This document shows positions 40,023-49,490 of a stretch of 64,000 bases of DNA, one piece after another. This DNA comes from Cronobacter condimenti 1330. Its GTDB lineage: Bacteria > Pseudomonadota > Gammaproteobacteria > Enterobacterales > Enterobacteriaceae. The notes under the pieces were generated by a model. That model was not told where the DNA came from and searched no databases. It saw only the letters and a list, made by a program, of their open reading frames with translations. The position numbers and the translations under genes were made by a program. Within the stretch, counting starts at the first letter, position 1, and each line of letters starts with the position of its first letter. Location of the stretch: positions 3,038,001 to 3,102,000 of the forward strand of contig NZ_CP012264.1 of NCBI RefSeq assembly GCF_001277255.1, written 5' to 3'.

Positions 40023-42673
40023 TTAATATCCCCACGCAACAACTCATCAGAAAAAGGATGACGCACCGTACTGATATACTTTCTGTAGTTCTCTTGTTCC
40101 GCTGCACTTCGCGAATGCCATATAGCCCAATTACCATCATGCCTTTTGATGTAATCTACCTTGTATTCCATTGCAGCTAATACAGAGGGAAATATAATGT
40201 AACCTTTTTTCCTATCAGTAACCTGCTTATTTCCTCCCTGCCCACTCATCCCTTTATTTTCAAACGACCACCAAACTCCAAGAGGGGTATATTCAGGATT
40301 TTTGTTGTAAATCGACGCATCCCAACCATATCCAGGAGGCTGAGGATTCCTCCCAGAAACCTCCATCCCTCCCGTACCACATCTTTTATATTGTACTGAT
40401 TTGAAATGTTTGGTTTCATCACGATATAGCCGCTCAATAATAACCGCAGTTTCATAGCCATGCTCTTTGAAAATAACTCTCAATGCATCCTTTGCATTTT
40501 CTATAGTGAAATTCATTTCAACTTGACCTGGGGGAATTAACGCTCCCAACAACATAATTGGATGCATATGCCATAGTGAAGGCCCCAGTTTCTCTGTCGT
40601 CACATCCTGCATCCAGGCCATCTTGTCGAGAAAATCTTCACTGTATTTCTTCCACTCAGGCGCTTCCCTCTTCAGAGCATCCAGGAACGGTTGCCAGATA
40701 ACATCACCTTTTTTGAAATACCAGTCGCTGGGATGTTTTACTATCGTTTTCTGGATGACGTCACAATAGTCAGGGTTATGAAGGGCTCTCCAGTACTCCA
40801 TTGGGGAATAGTTGTCGCTTCCGCTATCAATTTTATCCAGCAAACGTTGGTAATTATGCTTAACCAGGACATGACTGGTCCGCGTATCACTGGTCGCAGC
40901 CTCATAGAGCGAGTTGATAAGGCTGCGGAAGAACCCAGTGGGCTGTTTTTTTCCATCCAGGTAATCAAAACTGGTAGGCTCTGAGGTTTCAGTTCTGAAG
41001 CCTAGCTTCGCCAGATCATACTGTGACAGAAGTTGAGGCTCCGCCTGGCCTTTGGGGACATAGGCATTTTCCGGCCGCAGCTGCCAGTATTCCTGTTTTG
41101 TTGATTTATCAATTTCAGTAGTGACCTTACTCAACGGTAGAATGCCTGTCCGCGTTGTCGACGCTGCTCCCTTTGTAAAGGTGCCTTTCGAGACATCTTT
41201 TGTGAAGAGAGCAAGACCCGGGTCATACTTCAGCCACTGGGGATTTTTCTCTCCCACTTTGTCTGGGTTAGTCAGGAATTTCTCCAGGTTGTCATCCATG
41301 CTGGTGCATTCGATATGTACCTGATATCGTGCCTCATAACTCCCATCCTTTGGTGCCTGGTAGTAGCCCATGTGTCCAACTGGGTCACCGGCCTTGATGA
41401 CAAATGGCGCCGTGAGGCTCACTGTTTTATCAAACTCCATCGCTTGCTTTGCGGGAGGCATAAGATGTTCCCACCAAGTAGGCCCACTACCTGGCGCGGG
41501 TTTGATATTGTTGTTATCGACCAACATCCAGACTTTTTGCCCAGACTTTAGATTACCACTATCAGCATTAAGCGTTGCGAGCCCATAGGTTCGGCCGTTG
41601 TTGGTGGAAGTGAGAGCAGTATTCGTTGGGTCCCAAGTAACGGTAATCCCTTTTTTGACGGTTCCTGCACTCACTGGTTTCTGATCGCTGCGACTCAGGT
41701 CCATGATTATCCAGTCGGCTTCTGAATATCCGGAGAGTGCATCCTGTGTTATCCAGTGGACATTCCTGGCACTCTGGTAGGCTGAATAAGGCGCAAGGTG
41801 CATGTACAGGGTATAGAAATGTAACCCACTAGTTTCTTTCTCACCCGGCTGAATATAGTGTTTCACCAACACGAATGAGCCCGAAAAACTCAGCGGCCCG
41901 GATTCCCACCCCAGCGTCAGGTAATCTTTGCAGACGCGGTAGGCAACAACTTCACCATCTGCCATGCAGCGTATCGCCTGTTCACCTTTAAAGGGTACCG
42001 GGAAATCCATCACTTCCAGCGGAGCTTTACCACTCAGAGCACACCATGGAGTTGTGGCTTCGGTGATATGGATGCCGCCATGCCACATACCGCTACGGCC
42101 AATCGTGTACTGCCCGGTAGACTCGCCTGCTAAATGAGAGAGGATATCTTCCTGATTGCTGAACTCGTTTCCCCGGCTGTCTGAGGGGATCGGCCAGACT
42201 ATTTTGATTTTTCCTTTTTGGGTTTCCGCAGCGTTCTGAGCCGCACTATCGTTATCTGAATAGCGATAAAGTTTATAGGCGGGTTTTACGTTTCGGTATT
42301 GCTGCCCAGGATAAAACCCTACTGTTTGTATAAAATCCGAAACCCAGCTAACTCCATTAAATAAAGCAATGTGTCCATGAGGATGATCGTCAATAGGCTG
42401 AATGACAACAACATCGCCTGTTTGTTGCCCTGGGATTATTGCCGTGTCTGTTGGACCTGAACCTGAATAAACATAAACAGGTTTGAAACCTACCTTCTCA
42501 AGTGAGGGGCCGTAATCACATGCTGACGCTGAATTTCCGATTCTCGGAGGTGGAATTTTGATTTTAACCCCTCCGGCTTCTACAGCTTTTCTAACATATG
42601 TTGCACATTTCCCAAGACTTCCAGGTTCTACATGACTGTTTATGTAAGTAACTGACGTACTTTTATCCCACAT
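40019..42673 (-). CDS. Multidomain T6SS effector: cysteine amidase, M23-like, lysozyme-like
   Basis: This 884-aa protein opens with a small NlpC/P60- or CHAP-type amidase domain: GKCATYVRKAVEAGG (Cys23) and DDHPHGHIALFNG (His99/101). Residues 155-700 repeat the M23-like module and linker of the 31598-34027 effector at high identity (HGGIH 198-202, YMHL, IGHMG, QVHIE). After LWHMHP the C-terminus differs: HGYETAVIIERLYRDETKHF, GMEVSGRNPQPPGYGW and NKGMSGQGGNKQVTD, the type seen in bifunctional T6SS wall hydrolases with a lysozyme-like domain. It likely cuts both peptide and glycan bonds. No signal peptide is present. Confidence 0.78.
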   Translation of the reverse strand: MWDKSTSVTYINSHVEPGSLGKCATYVRKAVEAGGVKIKIPPPRIGNSASACDYGPSLEKVGFKPVYVYSGSGPTDTAIIPGQQTGDVVVIQPIDDHPHGHIALFNGVSWVSDFIQTVGFYPGQQYRNVKPAYKLYRYSDNDSAAQNAAETQKGKIKIVWPIPSDSRGNEFSNQEDILSHLAGESTGQYTIGRSGMWHGGIHITEATTPWCALSGKAPLEVMDFPVPFKGEQAIRCMADGEVVAYRVCKDYLTLGWESGPLSFSGSFVLVKHYIQPGEKETSGLHFYTLYMHLAPYSAYQSARNVHWITQDALSGYSEADWIIMDLSRSDQKPVSAGTVKKGITVTWDPTNTALTSTNNGRTYGLATLNADSGNLKSGQKVWMLVDNNNIKPAPGSGPTWWEHLMPPAKQAMEFDKTVSLTAPFVIKAGDPVGHMGYYQAPKDGSYEARYQVHIECTSMDDNLEKFLTNPDKVGEKNPQWLKYDPGLALFTKDVSKGTFTKGAASTTRTGILPLSKVTTEIDKSTKQEYWQLRPENAYVPKGQAEPQLLSQYDLAKLGFRTETSEPTSFDYLDGKKQPTGFFRSLINSLYEAATSDTRTSHVLVKHNYQRLLDKIDSGSDNYSPMEYWRALHNPDYCDVIQKTIVKHPSDWYFKKGDVIWQPFLDALKREAPEWKKYSEDFLDKMAWMQDVTTEKLGPSLWHMHPIMLLGALIPPGQVEMNFTIENAKDALRVIFKEHGYETAVIIERLYRDETKHFKSVQYKRCGTGGMEVSGRNPQPPGYGWDASIYNKNPEYTPLGVWWSFENKGMSGQGGNKQVTDRKKGYIIFPSVLAAMEYKVDYIKRHDGNWAIWHSRSAAEQENYRKYISTVRHPFSDELLRGDIK

Positions 42674-42685
42674 AATTTAGCCTTA

Positions 42686-43231
42686 TCACTCTGTTACGCT
42701 GATAATTTTCCAGCCATCATTATATTTCCTAAGGGAAACCTTGAGTTCGTTATTAGTCTCAGCGCCATTGCCCAAAACCAATCTAACCACTGAATTATCC
42801 TCATCTCTCTTAATAGTGCTGGTGTTTATATTTGACTGCCATGACGGATATGTGTCTTGTGATTTTGTGAAGTAGTTGACGTCAGACTCGACCCAAACGC
42901 CATACCAGTCACATATATAATTACCTTTATCTTTTTTGCATTCGTGCTTCGTTGAACATTTTTTTGCTAATTCTGACTCGGATACCGAATCATCAGAGTC
43001 ATAATTACACATAGTGGAGTCATTGATGCTTTTTTTAAGCTCATCAGATACATGTTTTTTAACTAATACATCGTTGCCAGTTGGCTCATCCTTAAGATAT
43101 GCAGAGTAAAAGTCATGCACAATATCTTCGGGGTTATTTAATTCATCAGCCAGTGAAAGATTTGAAAATAAAAAAACAATTGTAAAAGGAAAGTTTGCAA
43201 GAAATTTATGCCTTGATATTTTTATATTCAT
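42686..43231 (-). CDS. Probable immunity protein, DUF3828-like
   Basis: This 181-aa protein has an N-terminal signal (FPFTIVFLFSNLSLA) and a mature part with PEDIVHDFYSAYLKDEP, KKHVSDELKKSI, and a C-terminal VSLRKYNDGWKIISV. The pattern matches the DUF3828 group, used as immunity against T6SS amidases. Four cysteines suggest disulfides. It lies 12 bp upstream of the amidase effector gene and is probably the partner of its N-terminal amidase domain, leaving the downstream SH3-like protein for the lysozyme part. Confidence 0.68.
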   Translation of the reverse strand: MNIKISRHKFLANFPFTIVFLFSNLSLADELNNPEDIVHDFYSAYLKDEPTGNDVLVKKHVSDELKKSINDSTMCNYDSDDSVSESELAKKCSTKHECKKDKGNYICDWYGVWVESDVNYFTKSQDTYPSWQSNINTSTIKRDEDNSVVRLVLGNGAETNNELKVSLRKYNDGWKIISVTE

Positions 43232-43348
43232 TTTTCGCTTTCAAATAAGTTAGTTATCATTGCAACAGCCAGTAGCGCTGGGCACAAATAACACTGAACC
43301 CATGAGCTATTTACCGTTATCCCGGACAAGGTTGGTTTTATATTTTGA

Positions 43349-43732
43349 CTAATTTTCGCTGTGACCCAGCATCAGTTCTTTAACGGTTTTGTCACTTCTC
43401 AGCGATGAAACATTTATGAAGATTTCATCCACCCACTCAGGAAAAATATCCTGAACATTCGTAAAGTAGTCAGTACCTGAGCCATCCTCGCTTTTGAGTT
43501 TCTGAAGATGTTTTGTTGTAAAGCTGCCTATTGCATTGTGAATTTTTTCGAGACCATGCCCAACGTCCGGGTCATTCCAGGCTGTCAGGTAGTCAGTATA
43601 AAAATGCTGAACAACAGATTCTGGTGAATCTTTCAATTTTCGTCGCCCCGGACTTACTTCCGAAGCTAAAGCATGAAAAATGGATAAAAGTAACGCACAG
43701 AATATCGACGTTAATTTTAAACTGGTTTTCAT
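43349..43732 (-). CDS. Shortened DUF3828-like paralogue, likely orphan immunity
   Basis: This 127-aa protein has a signal peptide (TSIFCALLLSIFHALA) and PESVVQHFYTDYLTAWN, DYFTNVQDIFPEWVDEI, paralleling the neighbouring 181-aa protein (PEDIVHDFYSAYL, NYFTKSQDTYPSW). It stops at LMLGHSEN, where the paralogue continues for about 25 more residues, so the last strand is missing. It may still fold or may be a relic. It lies between vgrG and the second DUF3828 gene, the place where retained immunity genes accumulate. Confidence 0.6.
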   Translation of the reverse strand: MKTSLKLTSIFCALLLSIFHALASEVSPGRRKLKDSPESVVQHFYTDYLTAWNDPDVGHGLEKIHNAIGSFTTKHLQKLKSEDGSGTDYFTNVQDIFPEWVDEIFINVSSLRSDKTVKELMLGHSEN

Positions 43733-43806
43733 AGTATTCGTCTTTCCGTGTTATGAACGGCTTCACTTCAGAGTGCTTAAGAGATCGACCACTAATGGTT
43801 TTCTGC

Positions 43807-46164
43807 TCAATCATTGAATGATTTGCTGCTAATTTTGCTTTCCTGAGTAATATCCGTCAGGCTGAAGTTCGGGGTTTCATTGGGAAGGTTTGCGCCGGTA
43901 CCCGGCACCAGATAGTTTGATGTCTTCATAATGAAATCACCGGAGGAACCATGCTCAATCCCGTTCTTACTCAGCCTCAGGTAAGACCCGCCACCGTTAA
44001 GCGTCAGCGTTTCCGGGGTGCTGATAATTATTTCGTCTTCACTACTGGTCACCGTCAGCTGCTTTTCAGAAAACAGGGCCATCGTGTTGTGTTGAGCCTG
44101 AATCTCAATGTCTCCCTGGTTGGCAACCACCTTCGCCCCTTCTTTATGCACAAACAGACCGAGGGCTTTTTCTACCGTGACAGACAGATTTTTCATCGCA
44201 CCGATATCAAGATGCTGACCGGCATTAATCATGGTGTTCCGTGTGCTGCTGAGCTGAAGGTGTTCCCCTGAGGTGAATGCTATCCCCTGCGGAGCGCTGC
44301 CCAGCAGTACCGCAGACTGAAGGTCTTTGATTCTGTCGGTTACGAAGCTAATCTGAGTGTTGATGTCGGATACCAGTGCACCGGCGGCTTCTGCGGCGCT
44401 GTTCAGCGCCTGCATCTGGCTGTTGGCCTGGTTAATCTGGGTAAGCGCAGGCGCCATTTCCAGCACCGGGCCCTGGGCTTTGGTCTGCGCATCCGCCGTC
44501 AGGAAGAGACCTTTAGCCGCACGTACTGCGCCATACTCATCCGTTCGCAGTTCAAAACCGGCACCGCGCTTTGCACGCTGGCTGTTGACCAGGTGTCCCA
44601 TATTAAGCTGCGTTTTGCCGTATTCCGTCGCGAGCTTGATATGCTCTTGCTGGCGCTTATCCTCCATCCGCAGCTTATTATTCGCCGGCGTACGCCACAC
44701 ATTCCGCGTATGGTTGTCACGGGTGACAGGGTCAGGATGTTCTGAATCATGCAGGGCATAAGCGATATAGGGACGGTCCGGGTCACCACTGTCAAACATC
44801 ACCGCCACTTCGGTTCCGTCAATAAGCGGGGAGTGGAACCCGTAGGTATCCCCGGCATAGGGTTTGGCTAGCCGCAGCCATAAATAGGCATAGCCTTGTT
44901 CCGAACTGTTGCGGTCGAAGTGCAGCCTCACCCGGTATCGCCCATCCGAGTCGAGCCAGGAATAGGTGTCACCTTTCTGTGTGCTTTCCACCCGGGCAGG
45001 CAGCGAGCCGGATATCACCGGTCGACTGAGCAGTGCCGGACGATAACAGACGGTTTCACTGTAGGGGATACCCTCAAACGTCAGCGTAAAGCTACTTTTG
45101 CGCGAACCGCTGGTGCGCACCGTTGTGATGACGATGCCATCGCTGACGGCATCGGGAAGCGTTCCGTCCGTTTCCAGTACCTGACCCGGGGCCAGATGAG
45201 GGCTGGAGGAATGCCCGCTAACGCGGAACTGCATGTTCAGGATACGTTCATGACGCAGACGGGCGAAGTATGCCCCGGTCTCTGGGCTTTCCGCATCGCC
45301 TGCCGTCAGGAAGGGTTCCGCGTAATGGTATGTTTCTCCGGTGGTGATACCGTCCTGGTTGCTGATACTTTCAGTGCTGTCCTGAGGCATTAGCGCTTCG
45401 CGGTAGTTGTAGTCGCGGGTGGACACACTTCCGCTCACCACATTGTATGCCGTCTGAATATCCCAGATGCTCTCCTGCCCGCTGTCACTCATCCCGGCCG
45501 GGTTGCGCAGTGGCAGCGTGATGCCAAATTCATACTGCTGCTGGCTGTCCTGAAAAATCACCACGTCCTGCTCAAGACGGCTGTCCATTTCATAGCGCCA
45601 GTAAATGCCCACCTCCGCCAGCAGGCGCTGGATAAATTCAAGGTCCGTCTCCCGCCACCGGGTGATGAGCTCCCGGGACGGGTATTCCCGGGAGAGCCGG
45701 AGCTCAAAATCAGGCCCTTCCAGACCGTGTTTACGCAATACCTGTTCAACCACTTCAGTAACTGACTGATTGAGGTAGATTTCGCTCCCTTTCGTATAGT
45801 CCAGCAGGGCAATACGGGGAACGATCATCAGTGCGTAACGGGTCTCATCATTCGAGGTGGAGACGCGGCGAAACGACTCCACTACGCCAAAAATCGTCCG
45901 GACCGGCAGCGCCGGCGTCCCGTCAAACACAGGAGTCTGGAAGGTAAATGACGCCGGTTTCAGCAGTAACGTGTCGCAGGCAATATCCGCCGAGGAGCAG
46001 GTGACCGCCACGTCATAGCGCCAGGGTTGGCTGAGGGATTCCAACGCGCTGAAGCGCAGCACGTCCAGAAATTCAGTGCAGCCATGTACGTCAACGCGAT
46101 AGCGTGACTGGCCCAACAATTGTTGTGTCTGGCCGCCAGCCTTGCTTATCAAAGCATCGATCAT
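43807..46164 (-). CDS. vgrG: VgrG spike protein (TssI), second complete copy
   Basis: This 785-aa protein has the same order of domains as the first VgrG: gp27-like (YDVAVTCSS, ITRWRETDLEFIQRLLAEVG), gp5-like OB (RYRVRLHFDRN, WLRLAKPYAGDTYGFHSPL), and a DUF2345 helix (TSGEHLQLSSTRNTMINAG). The C-terminal tail after the beta-helix (NGIEHGSSGDFIMKTSN to SKSFND) differs from the first copy. It overlaps the clpV stop by 4 bp, the main-operon position, and is followed by immunity, effector and PAAR genes it probably carries. Confidence 0.95.
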   Translation of the reverse strand: MIDALISKAGGQTQQLLGQSRYRVDVHGCTEFLDVLRFSALESLSQPWRYDVAVTCSSADIACDTLLLKPASFTFQTPVFDGTPALPVRTIFGVVESFRRVSTSNDETRYALMIVPRIALLDYTKGSEIYLNQSVTEVVEQVLRKHGLEGPDFELRLSREYPSRELITRWRETDLEFIQRLLAEVGIYWRYEMDSRLEQDVVIFQDSQQQYEFGITLPLRNPAGMSDSGQESIWDIQTAYNVVSGSVSTRDYNYREALMPQDSTESISNQDGITTGETYHYAEPFLTAGDAESPETGAYFARLRHERILNMQFRVSGHSSSPHLAPGQVLETDGTLPDAVSDGIVITTVRTSGSRKSSFTLTFEGIPYSETVCYRPALLSRPVISGSLPARVESTQKGDTYSWLDSDGRYRVRLHFDRNSSEQGYAYLWLRLAKPYAGDTYGFHSPLIDGTEVAVMFDSGDPDRPYIAYALHDSEHPDPVTRDNHTRNVWRTPANNKLRMEDKRQQEHIKLATEYGKTQLNMGHLVNSQRAKRGAGFELRTDEYGAVRAAKGLFLTADAQTKAQGPVLEMAPALTQINQANSQMQALNSAAEAAGALVSDINTQISFVTDRIKDLQSAVLLGSAPQGIAFTSGEHLQLSSTRNTMINAGQHLDIGAMKNLSVTVEKALGLFVHKEGAKVVANQGDIEIQAQHNTMALFSEKQLTVTSSEDEIIISTPETLTLNGGGSYLRLSKNGIEHGSSGDFIMKTSNYLVPGTGANLPNETPNFSLTDITQESKISSKSFND

Positions 46165-48833
46165 GACACCTCTCCTGTTGCATGCTCATTAAAGACCAGA
46201 ACAATCCCTTCACCCTCATCCCAGCCCAGACCTAGCGATTCAGGCTTCTGCCCTGCGGCCATGTGCGTCAGCAACTGCTGACTTAGCACCGGCAAAATCT
46301 GCTGGTTGAGCAGGCTGTCGATATTCCGCGCTCCAGTGTCCGGCAACAGGCAGGCATCGGTCAGCGCGTCCAGCAGGCTGTCGGCAATCATGGTCTTCAT
46401 ACCGTAGTGACGCGCCAGACGCCTGCTTACCTGGTTCAGCTTCATGCCGACGATGGTGCGCATGGCATTCATTGCCAGCGGGCGGTATATCACCGTCTGG
46501 AAGCGAGCCAGCAGCGCGGGCTGGAAGTGTTCGCGCAGGATCGGGCGTAACAACTCATGCAGCTCGCTCTCAGTGGCTTCTGGTTGCTCTTCCAGTAACT
46601 GCATCAGCGGGTCACTGCCCAGGTTGGACGTCATCAGGATCACGGTATTGCGAAAATCAATTTCACGCCCTTCGCCGTCGCGCATAAAGCCGCGGTCGAA
46701 CACCTGATAGAACAGGTTCATCACGTCGCGGTGTGCTTTTTCGACTTCATCCAGAAGCACCACGCTGTAAGGGCGCTTGCGCACCGCCTCGGTCAGAATG
46801 CCGCCCTGACCGTAACCGACGTACCCCGGTGGAGAACCTTTCAGTTGCGAAACGGTGTGTGGCTCCTGGTATTCCGACAGGTTGATGGTGATAAGCGATT
46901 TCTCCCCGCCATACATGACGTCAGCCAGCGCCAGCGCGGTCTCTGTTTTGCCCACCCCGCTTGGCCCCACCAGTAAAAACACACCCTGCGGCCCGTTTTC
47001 CTGTGTCAGGCCGGTTTTTGAGGCCCTCAGGCGTTGAGCAATGGCATTCAGGGCAGGATTTTGGCCGACAACGCGGGTTGCCAGCTGTTCTTCCAGTGTC
47101 AGTAGTTCGGTTTGCTCATCTTTCATCAGTGAGGAGAGAGGGACACCTGTCCAGTCGGCGATAACGGTCGCCACGGTGCGGGTGTCCACGTCCAGCGAGA
47201 GCAGCGGCGTGCTGCCCTGCAATGCAGAAAGCTCCTGTTGCAGCGCGGCAATATCGCTCTGACGGCTGATATCCTGGCGCACCTCCAGCAATTGTTCCGT
47301 CAGGCTCAGCTCGCGACCGTACTGAGTTTCCAGCACGTCGAGTTCGACAATCAGGTCGTTCTGCAGTTGTTCAATCGCCGCCAGGCGTTCGCCGTGCTGG
47401 TTATTGCCCAGCGCAATATCTTCCAGCAGCGCCTGTTTCTCAATATCCAGCGCAGTGAGCTTCGCGCGGTACTGCATCAGCGCCTCCGGCACGGTGTCGA
47501 GGCTCATGCGCACGCGGGCGGATGCTGTGTCGAGCAGGTCTACGGCCTTGTCCGGCAGTTGGCGGCCCGTCAGGTAGCGGCGGGAAAGTGTCACAGCGGC
47601 TTTTACCGCATCGTCAGTGATATGCACACCGTGGTGTCCGGCATAGCAGGATTTCAGACCGCGCAGCATCAGGCAGGCCGTGTCATCATCGGGCTCATCA
47701 ACCTTGACCATCTGGAAGCGGCGTTCAAGGGCTGCGTCACGCTCAAAATACTGTTTGTACTCGCTCCAGGTGGTGGCCGCTATGGTACGCAGTTCGCCAC
47801 GCGCCAGCGCCGGTTTCAGCAGGTTCGCCGCATCCGCGCCACCGGCCGAATTCCCCGCGCCGATGATGGTGTGCGCTTCATCAATAAACAGCAGCACCGA
47901 CACCGGGGAGTGTTGGACGGCGTCGATGATATTCTTCAGGCGCTGTTCAAATTCACCCTTTACACCGGCACCCGCCTGAAGCAAGCCCAGATCCAGTGTC
48001 CTGACGATGACAGGCTTAAGACTTTCGGGCACATTACCTTCAGCGATACGCAGCGCCAGTCCTTCAACAAGGGCCGTTTTACCCACGCCGGGTTCACCCA
48101 CGAGGATCGGGTTGTTCTTCCTGCGTCTGGAGAGGATATCCACCATCTGACGGATTTCGTTATCGCGTCCAAAGACCGGATCAATCTTTCCTTCCCGGGC
48201 ACGGGCGGTCACATCGACCGTAAAGCGATTGAGAACGGACTCTTCCTGTAAAACGGCAGGCTGCGCACTTCCGCCTTCAGCCTGGTTTTGTGCTTCATGT
48301 TGTAACGGCGCAGCCCGGCCGATAATGCTGGCATTGCCAGGCTGCTCACTGAGCGCAACGTCATGCCGCTCATCTGACTGGGCCTCCAGCAAGGGACGTA
48401 ACCTTTCCAGCTGGCTGGTGGTCAGCGTCATTAAAGGCCAGAGGCCATCACAGCGTGTCAGCCCGGACGTTTCAACCATGGCTGTAAGCAAATGAATACT
48501 GCGGATCTGCTCATCTCCGGCGAGTGTGGCGGCAAGCCAGGCCTGTTTCAGCAGAGTCTGAAGGGATGCAGAAAGCTCTGGTCGGGTGCGAACTGAGCGT
48601 GGCTGTGCATCCAGCCAGCTCAGGAGTGACTGCCAGACGGTATCCATATCCCATTCGTAGCGGCGAGCAAGAACGGTCAGATCTCCTTCTCCCTGCTCCA
48701 GCAACTTTAACAGCCAGTGCTCAGGCGTGATTTCAGCATGCGCACGGGTCTGGCATAAAGAGGCCGCACCTTCCAGTGCTCTGGCGCAATAGGGGTTAAG
48801 TCGTCGTAGCAGGACTGCTGAATGATGTTCCAT
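46161..48833 (-). CDS. clpV: ClpV (TssH) sheath-recycling ATPase
   Basis: This 890-aa protein has an N-terminal Clp repeat domain that in ClpV binds contracted TssC, then AAA1 with Walker A GEPGVGKT (246-253) and LLFIDEAHTIIGAG, a coiled middle segment (LQNDLIVELDVLETQYG), and AAA2 with GPSGVGKTE near residue 625 and VVLLDEVEKAH. It unfolds contracted TssBC sheaths for reuse. All ATPase motifs are intact. A strong terminator lies between hcp and this gene. Confidence 0.96.
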   Translation of the reverse strand: MEHHSAVLLRRLNPYCARALEGAASLCQTRAHAEITPEHWLLKLLEQGEGDLTVLARRYEWDMDTVWQSLLSWLDAQPRSVRTRPELSASLQTLLKQAWLAATLAGDEQIRSIHLLTAMVETSGLTRCDGLWPLMTLTTSQLERLRPLLEAQSDERHDVALSEQPGNASIIGRAAPLQHEAQNQAEGGSAQPAVLQEESVLNRFTVDVTARAREGKIDPVFGRDNEIRQMVDILSRRRKNNPILVGEPGVGKTALVEGLALRIAEGNVPESLKPVIVRTLDLGLLQAGAGVKGEFEQRLKNIIDAVQHSPVSVLLFIDEAHTIIGAGNSAGGADAANLLKPALARGELRTIAATTWSEYKQYFERDAALERRFQMVKVDEPDDDTACLMLRGLKSCYAGHHGVHITDDAVKAAVTLSRRYLTGRQLPDKAVDLLDTASARVRMSLDTVPEALMQYRAKLTALDIEKQALLEDIALGNNQHGERLAAIEQLQNDLIVELDVLETQYGRELSLTEQLLEVRQDISRQSDIAALQQELSALQGSTPLLSLDVDTRTVATVIADWTGVPLSSLMKDEQTELLTLEEQLATRVVGQNPALNAIAQRLRASKTGLTQENGPQGVFLLVGPSGVGKTETALALADVMYGGEKSLITINLSEYQEPHTVSQLKGSPPGYVGYGQGGILTEAVRKRPYSVVLLDEVEKAHRDVMNLFYQVFDRGFMRDGEGREIDFRNTVILMTSNLGSDPLMQLLEEQPEATESELHELLRPILREHFQPALLARFQTVIYRPLAMNAMRTIVGMKLNQVSRRLARHYGMKTMIADSLLDALTDACLLPDTGARNIDSLLNQQILPVLSQQLLTHMAAGQKPESLGLGWDEGEGIVLVFNEHATGEVS

Positions 48834-48956
48834 GTCGTTCCCTCTTGTTCAGGCACGCTACCGCCCCTGGCCGTCAACCGATGCCCATAAGGTACATGCC
48901 GATAAATTGTGATACTGCTCTGCGAAGCGTCCGTCTGACAGGCGCTATGCAGAACA

Positions 48957-48991
48957 AAACAAAAATGGCGGACAGAGGGTTCTGTCCGCCA
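48957..48991 (-). terminator. Terminator between hcp and clpV
   Basis: TGGCGGACAGA and TCTGTCCGCCA form an 11-bp perfect stem (48966-48976 with 48981-48991) around GGGT. On the minus strand it is followed by TTTTTGTTTTG. It should stop most hcp transcripts, giving more Hcp than ClpV. It lies just after the hcp stop. Confidence 0.88.
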
Positions 48992-48996
48992 GGGTC

Positions 48997-49488
48997 TTAC
49001 GCAGTGGTACGTTCGTTCCAGGAATCGGAATGAATGATGTTGCCGTCTTTGTAGGTCCAGGTGATTTTTTCGTAGCGCAGCTCGATCTGCTCAAGGTGGT
49101 TATGCTTCTCGAAGGAGGCATCCTTGATGTCGTGCATTTTCGGAGCGACTTTTACCAGTTTGACGTTTTCCAGTTTGGTGTTGAAATACTCAACTTCCTG
49201 GCCTGCATCGTTGATTTTGTACCACTTGAATTCAGCAGACTTCAGGGTCTGGCCCGTGGTCACGGCTTTGTAAAGGTAAGGGCTGGAAGAGTCGATTTCT
49301 TTGGTAAACAGGAACGGCGTGTGAATACGGGTGCCGGTCAGTTTGCCAGTATTGTTATCGGTCGGGATGTACAGGTTGTGTTCCTGAGCAACAACTTCGA
49401 TGCTTCCTTCGCGGTCTCTCACATCTACGGAACCCTTGATGTCAGCGCCGCCATCGTCTTTCAGCCACAGATAAACTGGGATTGCCAT
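48997..49488 (-). CDS. hcp: Hcp (TssD) inner-tube protein
   Basis: This 163-aa protein is typical of Hcp: MAIPVYLWLKDDGGADIKGS, a EHNLYIPTDNNTGKL loop, HTPFLFTKEIDSSSPYLYKA, and a C-terminal ITWTYKDGNIIHSDSW. Hexameric rings stack to make the tube fired by the sheath. It starts 2 bp after the OmpA-domain gene stop and is followed by a strong terminator. Confidence 0.96.
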   Translation of the reverse strand: MAIPVYLWLKDDGGADIKGSVDVRDREGSIEVVAQEHNLYIPTDNNTGKLTGTRIHTPFLFTKEIDSSSPYLYKAVTTGQTLKSAEFKWYKINDAGQEVEYFNTKLENVKLVKVAPKMHDIKDASFEKHNHLEQIELRYEKITWTYKDGNIIHSDSWNERTTA

Positions 49489-49490
49489 GT

